From Blastopirellula sediminis (GTDB taxonomy: Bacteria > Planctomycetota > Planctomycetia > Pirellulales > Pirellulaceae), in assembly GCF_020966755.1 (NCBI RefSeq), contig NZ_JAJKFT010000004.1, forward strand, positions 1,240,001-1,304,000: DNA of 64,000 bases, read 5' to 3'. Of this stretch, positions 26,503 to 33,719 are shown in pieces. Below the pieces are notes generated by a model. That model made no database searches. It saw only the letters and a program-made list of their open reading frames with translations, and was not told the DNA's origin. The first letter of the stretch is position 1. Each line of letters starts with the position of its first letter. A program made the position numbers and the translations under genes.

Positions 26503-27837
26503 TTGGAACCGAAGAGGAGTTGCGTAGGGCCGGGGCGAAGTTGCTATACGTGACGCCCGAAAAGGGATGGGCGTCTGTGCCACTCTGCCGCTCAATCGGT
26601 GCTACTCATCCACCGCAACCGCGGCCCCAACATTCTTGCTTGACAAAGCGCACGGATTCGTGATCGATTGCGGGGTGCTGTTCGTCGCGCTGCGAGAGAT
26701 CGGGCGGCGGGCAGCGCCGCGGGTTCCTAAAGCGTCGGGTGGCAACCGACGGGGCTCCGAAAAAAAATGCGCGGTCCAGTCCACTGTTCGTTTCGGCGCA
26801 AAAGAATCGTGTGGGTCCGGTTGGCAATTTCCGTGATGAAAAAAAAGTGCGGTCCAGTCCACTCGGTCATAAAAAAATGAAACGCTGCAGTCCACATGCT
26901 GGGAGGTGTAGGAGAGATGCGAAAGCATCGAAAGGCTGCCGTTTATCAGGCGAGCGTTTTTAACGTCTTCAGATTGCTGCCGGAAAAAAAGTGCGCCGTC
27001 GAGTCCACTGTTCGTTTGGGGGCGAACGGTCGTTTGGTTGATGGGGATGAAAAAAATTGCGTGCGGTCCAGTCCACTCCGTGGATCAAAAAAATGGAGCG
27101 CAGCGGTCCACATCATGGGTGGACTGGGCAGGATGCGAGGCGGCTAGATTTGCCTTGTTAGTCACGCGAGCTTTGGAGACGGAAAAAAAGATGCGCCGCG
27201 GTCCAGTCCGGTGGTTGAAGACATGCTCTTCTCGGGAAGACACGATAAGAGCATGGCGCCAGTCACCAGGAGGCAGAAAAAAAATGCGCTGCGGTCCAGT
27301 CCACTCACAGGCGGTGGTTGATCGATTGGACACGCGGATGGCGCTGCATCTTGTCGCTGCGCGACCCGCCCGGTTTTGGGAAGCCGGACGGGCCACCCGG
27401 TGAAAAAAAATTGGCGATCTGGTCCAGTCCTGGTTAGCGAGCCGACGGGGCGTCCCCGGCGATTCCGGCTTCCTTAGACATTAGTTATTAGGCATTCGTC
27501 ATTTCCCCGATCTTGCGGCCGCATTCCCTCGGCTCGCGCCTCGGGTTAGTGTTCGTTGGCGTTTCGGTCAGTGGCCTGGATCTTGCCGCTAATGGGTTGA
27601 ATTCTTCTTTCCTGGGGGCGGCGGAGGGAGAATTGGGTCGATTGGGGCGTTTTGACCAGATTAAGGGGGCTTTTCAATTACGCAAAAACTAGACAAGGGG
27701 AAGCATTTCTACGTAACTGCTGATTGATTGGTGGGAGAAACTAGTTTAGGCTGTGGGTTTGGGAATTTTCCCTCTCCTGCCCAAAGATTCTCACCTCTTG
27801 CATTTCTATCTCTAAGATTCCGGAGGATACCCGCCTC
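26503..27837. other. 1.3 kb gene-free region
   Basis: No open frame has coding character on either strand. The central part carries the A-tract/GGTCCAGTCC array (26757-27435). At 26571-26600 a short GTGCCACTCTGCCGC stretch resembles the outer end of the MITE-like element. The last 350 bp probably contain the promoter and leader of the oxidoreductase gene, with its ribosome binding site GGAGG near 27821. Confidence 0.6.
26757..27435 (+). repeat. Array of A-tract plus GGTCCAGTCC units
   Basis: At least seven main units and two shorter ones in the same orientation. Each has a run of 7-8 A, then TGCG or similar, then GGTCCAGTCC, usually followed by ACT. Exact GGTCCAGTCC occurs at 26773, 26851, 27065, 27200, 27293 and 27421. 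Variants occur near 26887, 26997 and 27103. Spacing is irregular (36 to about 135 bp), unlike CRISPR. A higher-order duplication of about 214-224 bp is evident: units at 26773/26851/26887 correspond in order to 26997/27065/27103, including shared flanks such as CACTGTTCGTTT and CAGTCCACAT/CGGTCCACAT. Confidence 0.8.
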
Positions 27838-29226
27838 ATGTCACAAGAGTCCAGCGCGAAACCCGCCGAACAAACCAGCGACGCCTCGACGTCGTCACGG
27901 CGCAATTTCATTAAGACCAGCTCTTCCCTGTTGATCGCCGGCGGCGCGATGGCAGGCTCGTTGCCGCTGGCCCGTGCGGCGCATGTCTTCGGCAGCGACG
28001 TGATCAAACTTGGTCTGGTTGGTTGCGGCGGTCGCGGTACCGGCGCTGCGACGCAGGCGATGAACACCGAAGGCCCGACCAAGCTGATCGCGATGGGCGA
28101 TGCGTTTGGCGATCGTCTCCAATCGTGCTTGCGCGGCGTCACCTCGCGTCATGCCGACAAAGTCGACGTTCCGCAAGAGCGTCAGTTCGTCGGTTTCGAC
28201 GCTTATAAGAAGGTGCTCGAACAAGACATCGACCTGGTCATCCTGGCGACCCCGCCTGGCTTCCGCCCGCTCCACTTCGAAGCGGCCGTCAACGCCGGCA
28301 AGCACGTCTTCATGGAAAAGCCGGTCGCGACCGACGCCCCGGGGATCCGCCGCGTGTTGGCCGCCAACGAAATCGCCAAGCAGAAGAACCTGGCGGTCGC
28401 CGTCGGTCTGCAACGTCACCATGAGCCGCGTTATGTCGAAACGATCAAGCGTCTGCACGACGGCGCGATCGGCGACATCATTTTCGCCCGCGCTTACTGG
28501 AACAATGACGGCGTCTGGATGAACACCCGCGACGCCAAGCAGACCGAACTCGAATACCAAATGCGCAACTGGTACTACTTCAACTGGCTCTGCGGCGACC
28601 ATATCGTCGAGCAGCACATCCACAACCTGGACGTGATCAACTGGTTGATGCAAGGCTATCCGACCATGGCCGAAGGCATGGGCGGTCGCGAAGTTCGCGT
28701 CGGCAAAGACAGCGGTCAGATCTTCGACCACCACATGATCGAGTTCACCTACGGCGATCATGGCAGCGGCACGAAGATGATGAGCTGCTGCCGCCACCAG
28801 CCGAAGACCTGGAGCAGCGTCTCGGAACATGCTCACGGTACCAAAGGCTACTGCGACATCAGCGGCGCCAAGATCTTCAAGCCGAACGGCGAAGTCGCTT
28901 GGGCCTATGGCAACGGCGGCGGCAACGGTCACCAGGAAGAGCACCACGACCTGTTTGCGGCGCTGCGTCGCGGCGAAATCCCGAACGAAGGGGAATACGG
29001 CGCGATGAGCACCATGACCGCGATCTTCGGTCGTATGGCGACCTACTCGGGCAAGAACCTGAGCTGGGACGAAGCGTTCAACTCGCAAGAGGCGCTCGCC
29101 GACTTCGACAAGCTGACCGCGATGGCGGACGAAGCTCCGGTTCAACAGAACCCGGAAGGGAAGCCGACCCGCGTCGACGGTTCGCCCTACCCGACGCCGA
29201 TTCCGGGCAAGACCGTCAAGGTTTAA
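27838..29226 (+). CDS. Tat-exported Gfo/Idh/MocA family oxidoreductase
   Basis: 462 residues. A twin-arginine signal (SSRRNFIKTSSSLLIAGG, Arg pair at 21-22) is followed by the Rossmann motif GLVGCGGRGTGA (about 59-70), then VILATPPGFRPLHFEAAVNAG, the cofactor/substrate motif MEKPVATD, and the C-terminal alpha/beta domain. Ribosome binding site GGAGG precedes the ATG. Family members use NAD(P) to oxidise or reduce sugars and related compounds. Planctomycetes have many exported copies of unknown substrate. A terminator follows. Confidence 0.93.
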   Translation: MSQESSAKPAEQTSDASTSSRRNFIKTSSSLLIAGGAMAGSLPLARAAHVFGSDVIKLGLVGCGGRGTGAATQAMNTEGPTKLIAMGDAFGDRLQSCLRGVTSRHADKVDVPQERQFVGFDAYKKVLEQDIDLVILATPPGFRPLHFEAAVNAGKHVFMEKPVATDAPGIRRVLAANEIAKQKNLAVAVGLQRHHEPRYVETIKRLHDGAIGDIIFARAYWNNDGVWMNTRDAKQTELEYQMRNWYYFNWLCGDHIVEQHIHNLDVINWLMQGYPTMAEGMGGREVRVGKDSGQIFDHHMIEFTYGDHGSGTKMMSCCRHQPKTWSSVSEHAHGTKGYCDISGAKIFKPNGEVAWAYGNGGGNGHQEEHHDLFAALRRGEIPNEGEYGAMSTMTAIFGRMATYSGKNLSWDEAFNSQEALADFDKLTAMADEAPVQQNPEGKPTRVDGSPYPTPIPGKTVKV

Positions 29227-29255
29227 TGCGGCGATTGCCGTCCAGTAAAAATGAA

Positions 29256-29290
29256 AGAGGGGCCGTTCTTCGGAACGGGCCCTTTTTTAC
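29256..29290 (+). terminator. Rho-independent terminator after oxidoreductase
   Basis: A GC-rich stem (GGGGCCGTTC-TTCG-GAACGGGCCC, one imperfect position) is followed directly by TTTTTT, about 30 bp after the stop codon. Confidence 0.85.
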
Positions 29291-29310
29291 GTTGTGGGTT
29301 ACAAGAAGTT

Positions 29311-29433
29311 CCTGTGAAGAGGCTTCTCAATATCGGCAGATCCGACTAGGTTACGAGATTACGCCGGTTTCGCGGGTTCGCATCCGCATGACGGCGTACC
29401 CCTGTTCCCCTGACGTACGAAGGCCTCTTCAGG
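29311..29433 (+). promoter_or_regulatory. Self-complementary leader of phoR-like gene
   Basis: CCTGTGAAGAGGCTTC (29311-29326) is nearly complementary to GAAGGCCTCTTCAGG (29419-29433), which lies immediately before the ATG at 29435 and includes its only ribosome-binding-like bases (AGGA). Pairing would hide the start site. A regulatory role is speculative. Confidence 0.35.
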
Positions 29434-29434
29434 A

Positions 29435-31201
29435 ATGCTTCAATCTCGAATCGGCTGGGCCCTTTTTTTCTGGCTTGGGCTGATCATCTTCCTGTTTACG
29501 ACCGGGGCGATCGCTCTCTTTTTGCTCGACGGGATGGAGCATTCGCGTTTGCGGCAGCTCGATGCGTTGCAAACGTCGGCCCGCTTGTTTCGCCGCGAAC
29601 TGGAGACGATTGGTCTCCCGCTCACTTCGCCCAAGCTGGACGAACTGGTTCAGCTGCAAGCGAAAGAGTCAGGGCTGTACATCACCGTCGCCAATGAAGA
29701 CGGCAACGTGTTGATCGATTCGCGGCAAGACGCCGCGCGGATGGAGAACGTCTTGCGGCTCTCCGAGTTCAAGGAGGCGCAGGAGAACGGATTCGGCGAA
29801 GCGACCAGCGACCCGCAATTGCCGGGACGCCCGTTTCACTTCATCGTGCTCCCGCTCGAAGCGGACGGCAAACCGATCGGCTTCGTCCGGGTCGGCCAGG
29901 ACATCGAAGCCGGCGGACTGCATGCGTCTTACCATTTGGTGGTCGGCTCGATGGCGCTTGGGCTGGTGATTTTGACCGGCGCTTACTTTATCGCGCGGCG
30001 GTTTGAAGAGCGGGTCGTCGCTCCGGTTCAGCAACTGACAAGAGCCTGCGCCGGCGTTGAGCGGGGCGACTACACCGGCCATGTTTGGGCCGCCGCGGAA
30101 GACGAATTGGGAGATACTGCGCGGCAGTTTACCCGCATGCAGGCGGCGATCGACATGCGTGTCGATCAGCTGACGGCCGAGTCAAACCGCTTGAAGACGG
30201 TGCTCGGCAGTATGGTGGAAGGGGTGATCGCGGTCGACGCCCAGCAGCGCGTGCTGTTGGCCAACCGCGCCGTGCGGAAGCTGCTCGCGATTCGCGCCGA
30301 TGACGTGGTGGGACGACCGCTGTTGGAGCTGACGCGTAACCGCTCGCTCGATGATTCGTTCCGCGCGGCGATCGCCAGCGACGAGCCGTATCGTCACGAG
30401 TTTGAAGTATCGACGACGCCACGCCGCATTTTGAGCTTGCAGGCGAATCGCTTGCCGGGCGATCCGTGCCCCGGCGTGGTGATGGTGCTGCATGACGTGA
30501 CCGAGCTGCGGCGGCTGGAAAACATGCGCCGCGAGTTCGTCAGCAGCGTCTCGCACGAATTGAAGACGCCGCTGGCCGCGGTGCGGGCTTATACCGAGAC
30601 GCTACAACTGGGCGCCGTGGAAGATGTCGAGAACCGCGGCTACTTCCTATCGCAGATCATGGACTCGGCCGATCGGCTGAACGACCTGATTCAAGATATG
30701 CTCCACTTGGCGCGGATTGAGTCGCGCGAGGAAGCGTTCGACATCACCGAAGTGCCGGTCGCCGGCGTGATCGAGAAGTGCCTCCATACGCAACGCGATA
30801 CCGCCGCCGCACGTCAGATCGCGCTGCGGATCCATCCGCCGGACGAGGAGATCTCGGTGCTGGGGGACGAGGAAGGGGTTCGCACGATCCTGAGCAACCT
30901 GATCGACAACGCGGTGAAGTACACGTCCGAAGGGGGAACGGTCGACGTTGCGTGGGGTGAGGAAGGCTCGCACGTCGCGATCACGGTGAAAGACACCGGG
31001 ATCGGCATCCCGCAGGCGGCGCTCGAGCGGATCTTTGAGCGGTTCTACCGCGTCGATAAGGCCCGTTCGCGGGAAATGGGAGGAACGGGGCTGGGGCTCT
31101 CGATCGTTAAACATACCGCCCAGGCGATGGAGGGCGAGGTGACCGTGCAAAGTCAGGTAGGGGAGGGAAGTACCTTTACCGTGCGGCTTCCCCGGGGATG
31201 A
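29435..31201 (+). CDS. phoR: PhoR-type sensor histidine kinase
   Basis: 588 residues. First membrane helix about 11-31, an extracytoplasmic region of about 135 residues, second helix about 168-188, HAMP (189-242), PAS domain (about 250-357), HisKA with SVSHELKTPLAAVRAY (His near 374), and HATPase with NLIDNAVKYT, DTGIGIP and GGTGLGLSIVK. The order is that of PhoR kinases. The downstream phoU and PhoB-type regulator support a role in phosphate sensing. Unlike short PhoR proteins it has a sizeable extracytoplasmic domain. Confidence 0.92.
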   Translation: MLQSRIGWALFFWLGLIIFLFTTGAIALFLLDGMEHSRLRQLDALQTSARLFRRELETIGLPLTSPKLDELVQLQAKESGLYITVANEDGNVLIDSRQDAARMENVLRLSEFKEAQENGFGEATSDPQLPGRPFHFIVLPLEADGKPIGFVRVGQDIEAGGLHASYHLVVGSMALGLVILTGAYFIARRFEERVVAPVQQLTRACAGVERGDYTGHVWAAAEDELGDTARQFTRMQAAIDMRVDQLTAESNRLKTVLGSMVEGVIAVDAQQRVLLANRAVRKLLAIRADDVVGRPLLELTRNRSLDDSFRAAIASDEPYRHEFEVSTTPRRILSLQANRLPGDPCPGVVMVLHDVTELRRLENMRREFVSSVSHELKTPLAAVRAYTETLQLGAVEDVENRGYFLSQIMDSADRLNDLIQDMLHLARIESREEAFDITEVPVAGVIEKCLHTQRDTAAARQIALRIHPPDEEISVLGDEEGVRTILSNLIDNAVKYTSEGGTVDVAWGEEGSHVAITVKDTGIGIPQAALERIFERFYRVDKARSREMGGTGLGLSIVKHTAQAMEGEVTVQSQVGEGSTFTVRLPRG

Positions 31202-31211
31202 TTTTTACAAA

Positions 31212-31271
31212 TTAACGAAGTTGCTCACCTAGTGTTAACATGTTCTTAACGGGCCGTCGTTAATTTTTAAC
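31212..31271 (+). promoter_or_regulatory. TTAAC repeats, candidate Pho-type operator
   Basis: TTAAC occurs at 31212, 31235, 31246 and 31267 on the same strand, with steps of 23, 11 and 21 bp, close to whole helical turns. Tandem 5-7 bp repeats at 11-bp steps are how PhoB/PhoP-type regulators bind in other bacteria. The site lies between phoR and phoU. Direct evidence is only the repeats; the role is inferred. Confidence 0.4.
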
Positions 31272-31290
31272 CCATCAGGAGATACGCCCC

Positions 31291-31306
31291 CCGGCTAAAC
31301 AGCCGG
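31291..31306. repeat. Short palindrome before phoU
   Basis: CCGGCT-AAAC-AGCCGG, 25 bp before the phoU start. It may be a small leader hairpin and is too far from a T-run to be a terminator. Confidence 0.35.
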
Positions 31307-31330
31307 CCCCCCCGATTGGAATCGCCCCGA

Positions 31331-31996
31331 ATGAGCCGCCACTTGCAACGCGACCTGGACTCTCTCCATCGAGAGATTCTGTCGCTGTCCGGGCTTGTGG
31401 AAGAGATGATCGAGAAATCGATCCAGTCGCTGTTCAACCGCAGTTTTCCGCTGGCCGAAGAAGTAATCGCAGCCGATGAGCTGACCGACCAGAAGGAAGT
31501 GCTGATCGAAGAAGAGTGCCTGAAGATGCTGGCCCTTCACCAGCCGGTCGCGGTCGACCTGCGTCGCATCGCCACCGTGATGAAAGTGAACAACGACTTG
31601 GAGCGGATCGGCGACCTGACGGTCAACATCGCCGAGCGAGCCAAGTGCCTGGTCCAATACCCGAACTTTGAGATCCCGCGCCGCATGGAGCGGATGGTCG
31701 ACATCACGCGCAAGATGGTCGCCGGAGCGCTTGACGCGTTCGTCGGGCTCGACAGTCAAGCGGCGATGAACGTACGTCATCTGGACGACGACGTCGATAC
31801 GCTCAATCGCGAAATCATTTATGAGTTGCAAGAGCGGATGAAGGCCTCCCAAGCGGAGATCGAACCGGGCTTGCATTGTTTCTCGGCCAGCCGCCACATC
31901 GAGCGGATCGCCGATCACGCGAGCAACATCGCGGAAGACGTGATTTACCTGGTCGAAGGCGAAATCGTCCGGCATCAGCCGGGACTTTCGAGTTAG
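31331..31996 (+). CDS. phoU: Phosphate signalling protein PhoU
   Basis: 221 residues from the ATG at 31331 (a TTG at 31316 is in frame but lacks support). Two PhoU three-helix repeats are visible: the first ends with RIATVMKVNNDLERIGDLTVNIAERA, the second with SASRHIERIADHASNIAEDVIYLVEG. These are the metal-binding E/DxxxD motifs of the family. PhoU restrains the Pho kinase and phosphate uptake when phosphate is sufficient. It sits between the kinase and the regulator, but no pst transporter genes are in the window. Confidence 0.95.
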   Translation: MSRHLQRDLDSLHREILSLSGLVEEMIEKSIQSLFNRSFPLAEEVIAADELTDQKEVLIEEECLKMLALHQPVAVDLRRIATVMKVNNDLERIGDLTVNIAERAKCLVQYPNFEIPRRMERMVDITRKMVAGALDAFVGLDSQAAMNVRHLDDDVDTLNREIIYELQERMKASQAEIEPGLHCFSASRHIERIADHASNIAEDVIYLVEGEIVRHQPGLSS

Positions 31997-32070
31997 CAGG
32001 CATAGCCGACTAACGGCATCCAATACGCAACAGCCCTTTATTGCAACATAACGTTGAGGATTGACAACTG

Positions 32071-32814
32071 ATGGCCCGTTTGAAGGTTCTTATCGTCGAA
32101 GACGACCGCTCTCTCGCCGACGTCCTGGCGTACAACGTGCGTCAAGCCGGATACGAAGTGATCTCGGCGTACGACGGCCAAGACGGACTGACCCAGGCTC
32201 AGATCAAAACCCCTGACCTGGTCATTCTCGACCTGATGCTGCCGGTGATCGACGGCCACGAAGTTTGCCGCCGACTGCGAGCCGATGCGTCGACCAAAGA
32301 TATGATGATCCTGATGCTGACCGCCAAGTCGGAAGAGTCGGATCAGTTGATCGGCTTCTCGCTCGGCGCCGACGACTACGTCACCAAGCCGTTCAGCGTG
32401 AAGGTTCTGCTGGAACGAATCAAAGCCCTCGTTCGCCGCAAGCGTGGCGCCGACAACTCGCACGACGACGTGATCGCCAGCCAAGGGATCACGATCGATC
32501 GTCGCCGTCACCGTGCGACCGCCAGCGGTCGTCCGCTGCAACTGACCCGCAGCGAATTCCGCTTGCTCGAAACGCTGACCCGTCAGCCGGGCCGCGTCTT
32601 TGAACGCTCGGAGCTGATCGATGCCGCCCTCGGCGAAGATACCGTCGTGATGGAACGAACGATCGACGTCCACATTCGCGCCCTGCGTCGCAAGATGGCG
32701 GACGAAGCGGAACTGATCGAAACGGTTCGCGGCGTCGGCTACCGCTTCCGCGATCCGGGGGCCGTCACTGACACCACCGACGATGCCGACATCGACCACG
32801 CCGTCCAGCACTAA
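32071..32814 (+). CDS. phoB: PhoB-type response regulator (OmpR family)
   Basis: 247 residues. Receiver domain 1-120 has the acidic pair (EDD, residues 10-12), the phosphoacceptor Asp near 54 in VILDLMLPVIDG, and the conserved Lys in YVTKPFSVK. The winged-helix DNA-binding domain (about 135-230) contains LTRSEFRLLETLTRQPGRVF and RTIDVHIRALRRKM, followed by VRGVGYRF. It is preceded by phoU and is the likely partner of the upstream kinase. A terminator follows. Confidence 0.93.
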   Translation: MARLKVLIVEDDRSLADVLAYNVRQAGYEVISAYDGQDGLTQAQIKTPDLVILDLMLPVIDGHEVCRRLRADASTKDMMILMLTAKSEESDQLIGFSLGADDYVTKPFSVKVLLERIKALVRRKRGADNSHDDVIASQGITIDRRRHRATASGRPLQLTRSEFRLLETLTRQPGRVFERSELIDAALGEDTVVMERTIDVHIRALRRKMADEAELIETVRGVGYRFRDPGAVTDTTDDADIDHAVQH

Positions 32815-32838
32815 GGCGAAAATGAGCCCAAAAGAGCG

Positions 32839-32872
32839 ATAGGCCAGCCCGCAAAGCTGGCCTATTTTCTTT
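32839..32872 (+). terminator. Terminator after phoB
   Basis: ATAGGCCAGC and GCTGGCCTAT pair perfectly around a 7-base loop and are followed by TTTCTTTC. Confidence 0.85.
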
Positions 32873-32957
32873 CTATCGCCCCTTACCGCGGTTGAGCCGA
32901 ATGCGAGGATTTTCTAAAATCGCTCGGTTCAGCTAACCCTTTTGAGATTAAATAGAT

Positions 32958-33416
32958 ATGGAACGCTCGCTCATTCTCCTGAAACCCGACTGCGTCCAGC
33001 GCCGTCTGATCGGCCGGATCATCAGCCGCTTTGAAGACAAAGGGCTGAACATCGTCGGCATGAAACTGATGCAGATCACCCCGGATCTGGCCAAACAGCA
33101 CTACGCCGAACATGTCGCCAAGCCGTTCTACCCCGGCCTGGAAGCGTTCATCACCGCGTCGCCGGTCGTGGCGATGGTGCTGGAAGGTCTGGAAGCGATC
33201 CGCGTGATCCGCGACATCCTGGGCGCGACCAGCGGTCTGAAAGCGGCCGCCGGCACGATCCGCGGCGACTTCAGCAGCAGCCGCCAGATGAACCTGGTTC
33301 ACGCCTCCGACGGCCCCGAAGCGGCCGCCCGCGAGATCAAACTCTACTTCACGGACGCCGAACTGTGCGACTGCACGCTCAGCCTGACCCCGTGGCTGCG
33401 AGCCGACGACGAGTAA
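32958..33416 (+). CDS. ndk: Nucleoside diphosphate kinase
   Basis: 152 residues. It begins ERSLILLKPDCVQR and contains GTIRGDF and the catalytic NLVHASDGPEAA segment, with the phosphorylated His at about residue 115. It transfers the gamma phosphate of ATP to other NDPs in the cytoplasm. The usual NP after GAT is replaced by SG in ILGATSGLKAAAGTIRGD, and PGT becomes AGT; other active-site residues are intact. A terminator follows. Confidence 0.96.
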   Translation: MERSLILLKPDCVQRRLIGRIISRFEDKGLNIVGMKLMQITPDLAKQHYAEHVAKPFYPGLEAFITASPVVAMVLEGLEAIRVIRDILGATSGLKAAAGTIRGDFSSSRQMNLVHASDGPEAAAREIKLYFTDAELCDCTLSLTPWLRADDE

Positions 33417-33451
33417 TCTCGTCGCGATAAACTCGCCCCAAAACAGCGATG

Positions 33452-33481
33452 CGGCGTCCTGACAGGTCGGGACGCCGTTTT
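33452..33481 (+). terminator. Terminator after ndk
   Basis: CGGCGTCC and GGACGCCG form an 8-bp stem followed by TTTTC, about 35 bp after the ndk stop. Confidence 0.75.
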
Positions 33482-33719
33482 CGTTTCTTGGCCTGTTGGG
33501 GACTCCAGGCTCGTAAAAATCCTTAGGCGGGCCGCCCCTCTTTGCTCCTAGTTCCGGCCGCCGCCGCGAAATGGGAGAATCTCTAGGAAATTCGCTTCGC
33601 TACGCAACCTTTGCCCCAGGGGGCTGGGTACGTCTATAGTGAACGATAGATTACGTGCCGACTGGGTGGAGCAAGCTGCTGGGTGCAGGTTTCGCCGGTC
33701 GCCTAACGGAGTGAAGATC

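Noticed and set aside
26602-27396. Minus-strand open frames across the array that read VDWTA-FF repeatedly
   Set aside because: The repeated peptide simply mirrors the nucleotide repeat (GTGGACTGGACCGC plus T-run); there is no ribosome binding site, frames differ between units, and no folded-protein character is seen.
26757-27435. CRISPR array
   Set aside because: Repeat words are short and variable, spacing ranges from 36 to about 135 bp, there is no dyad in the repeat, and no cas gene is present.
27895-29145. 416-codon open frame antisense to the oxidoreductase
   Set aside because: A mirror of a well-supported gene in a GC-rich genome; Asp/Val/Arg/His-rich translation without domains.
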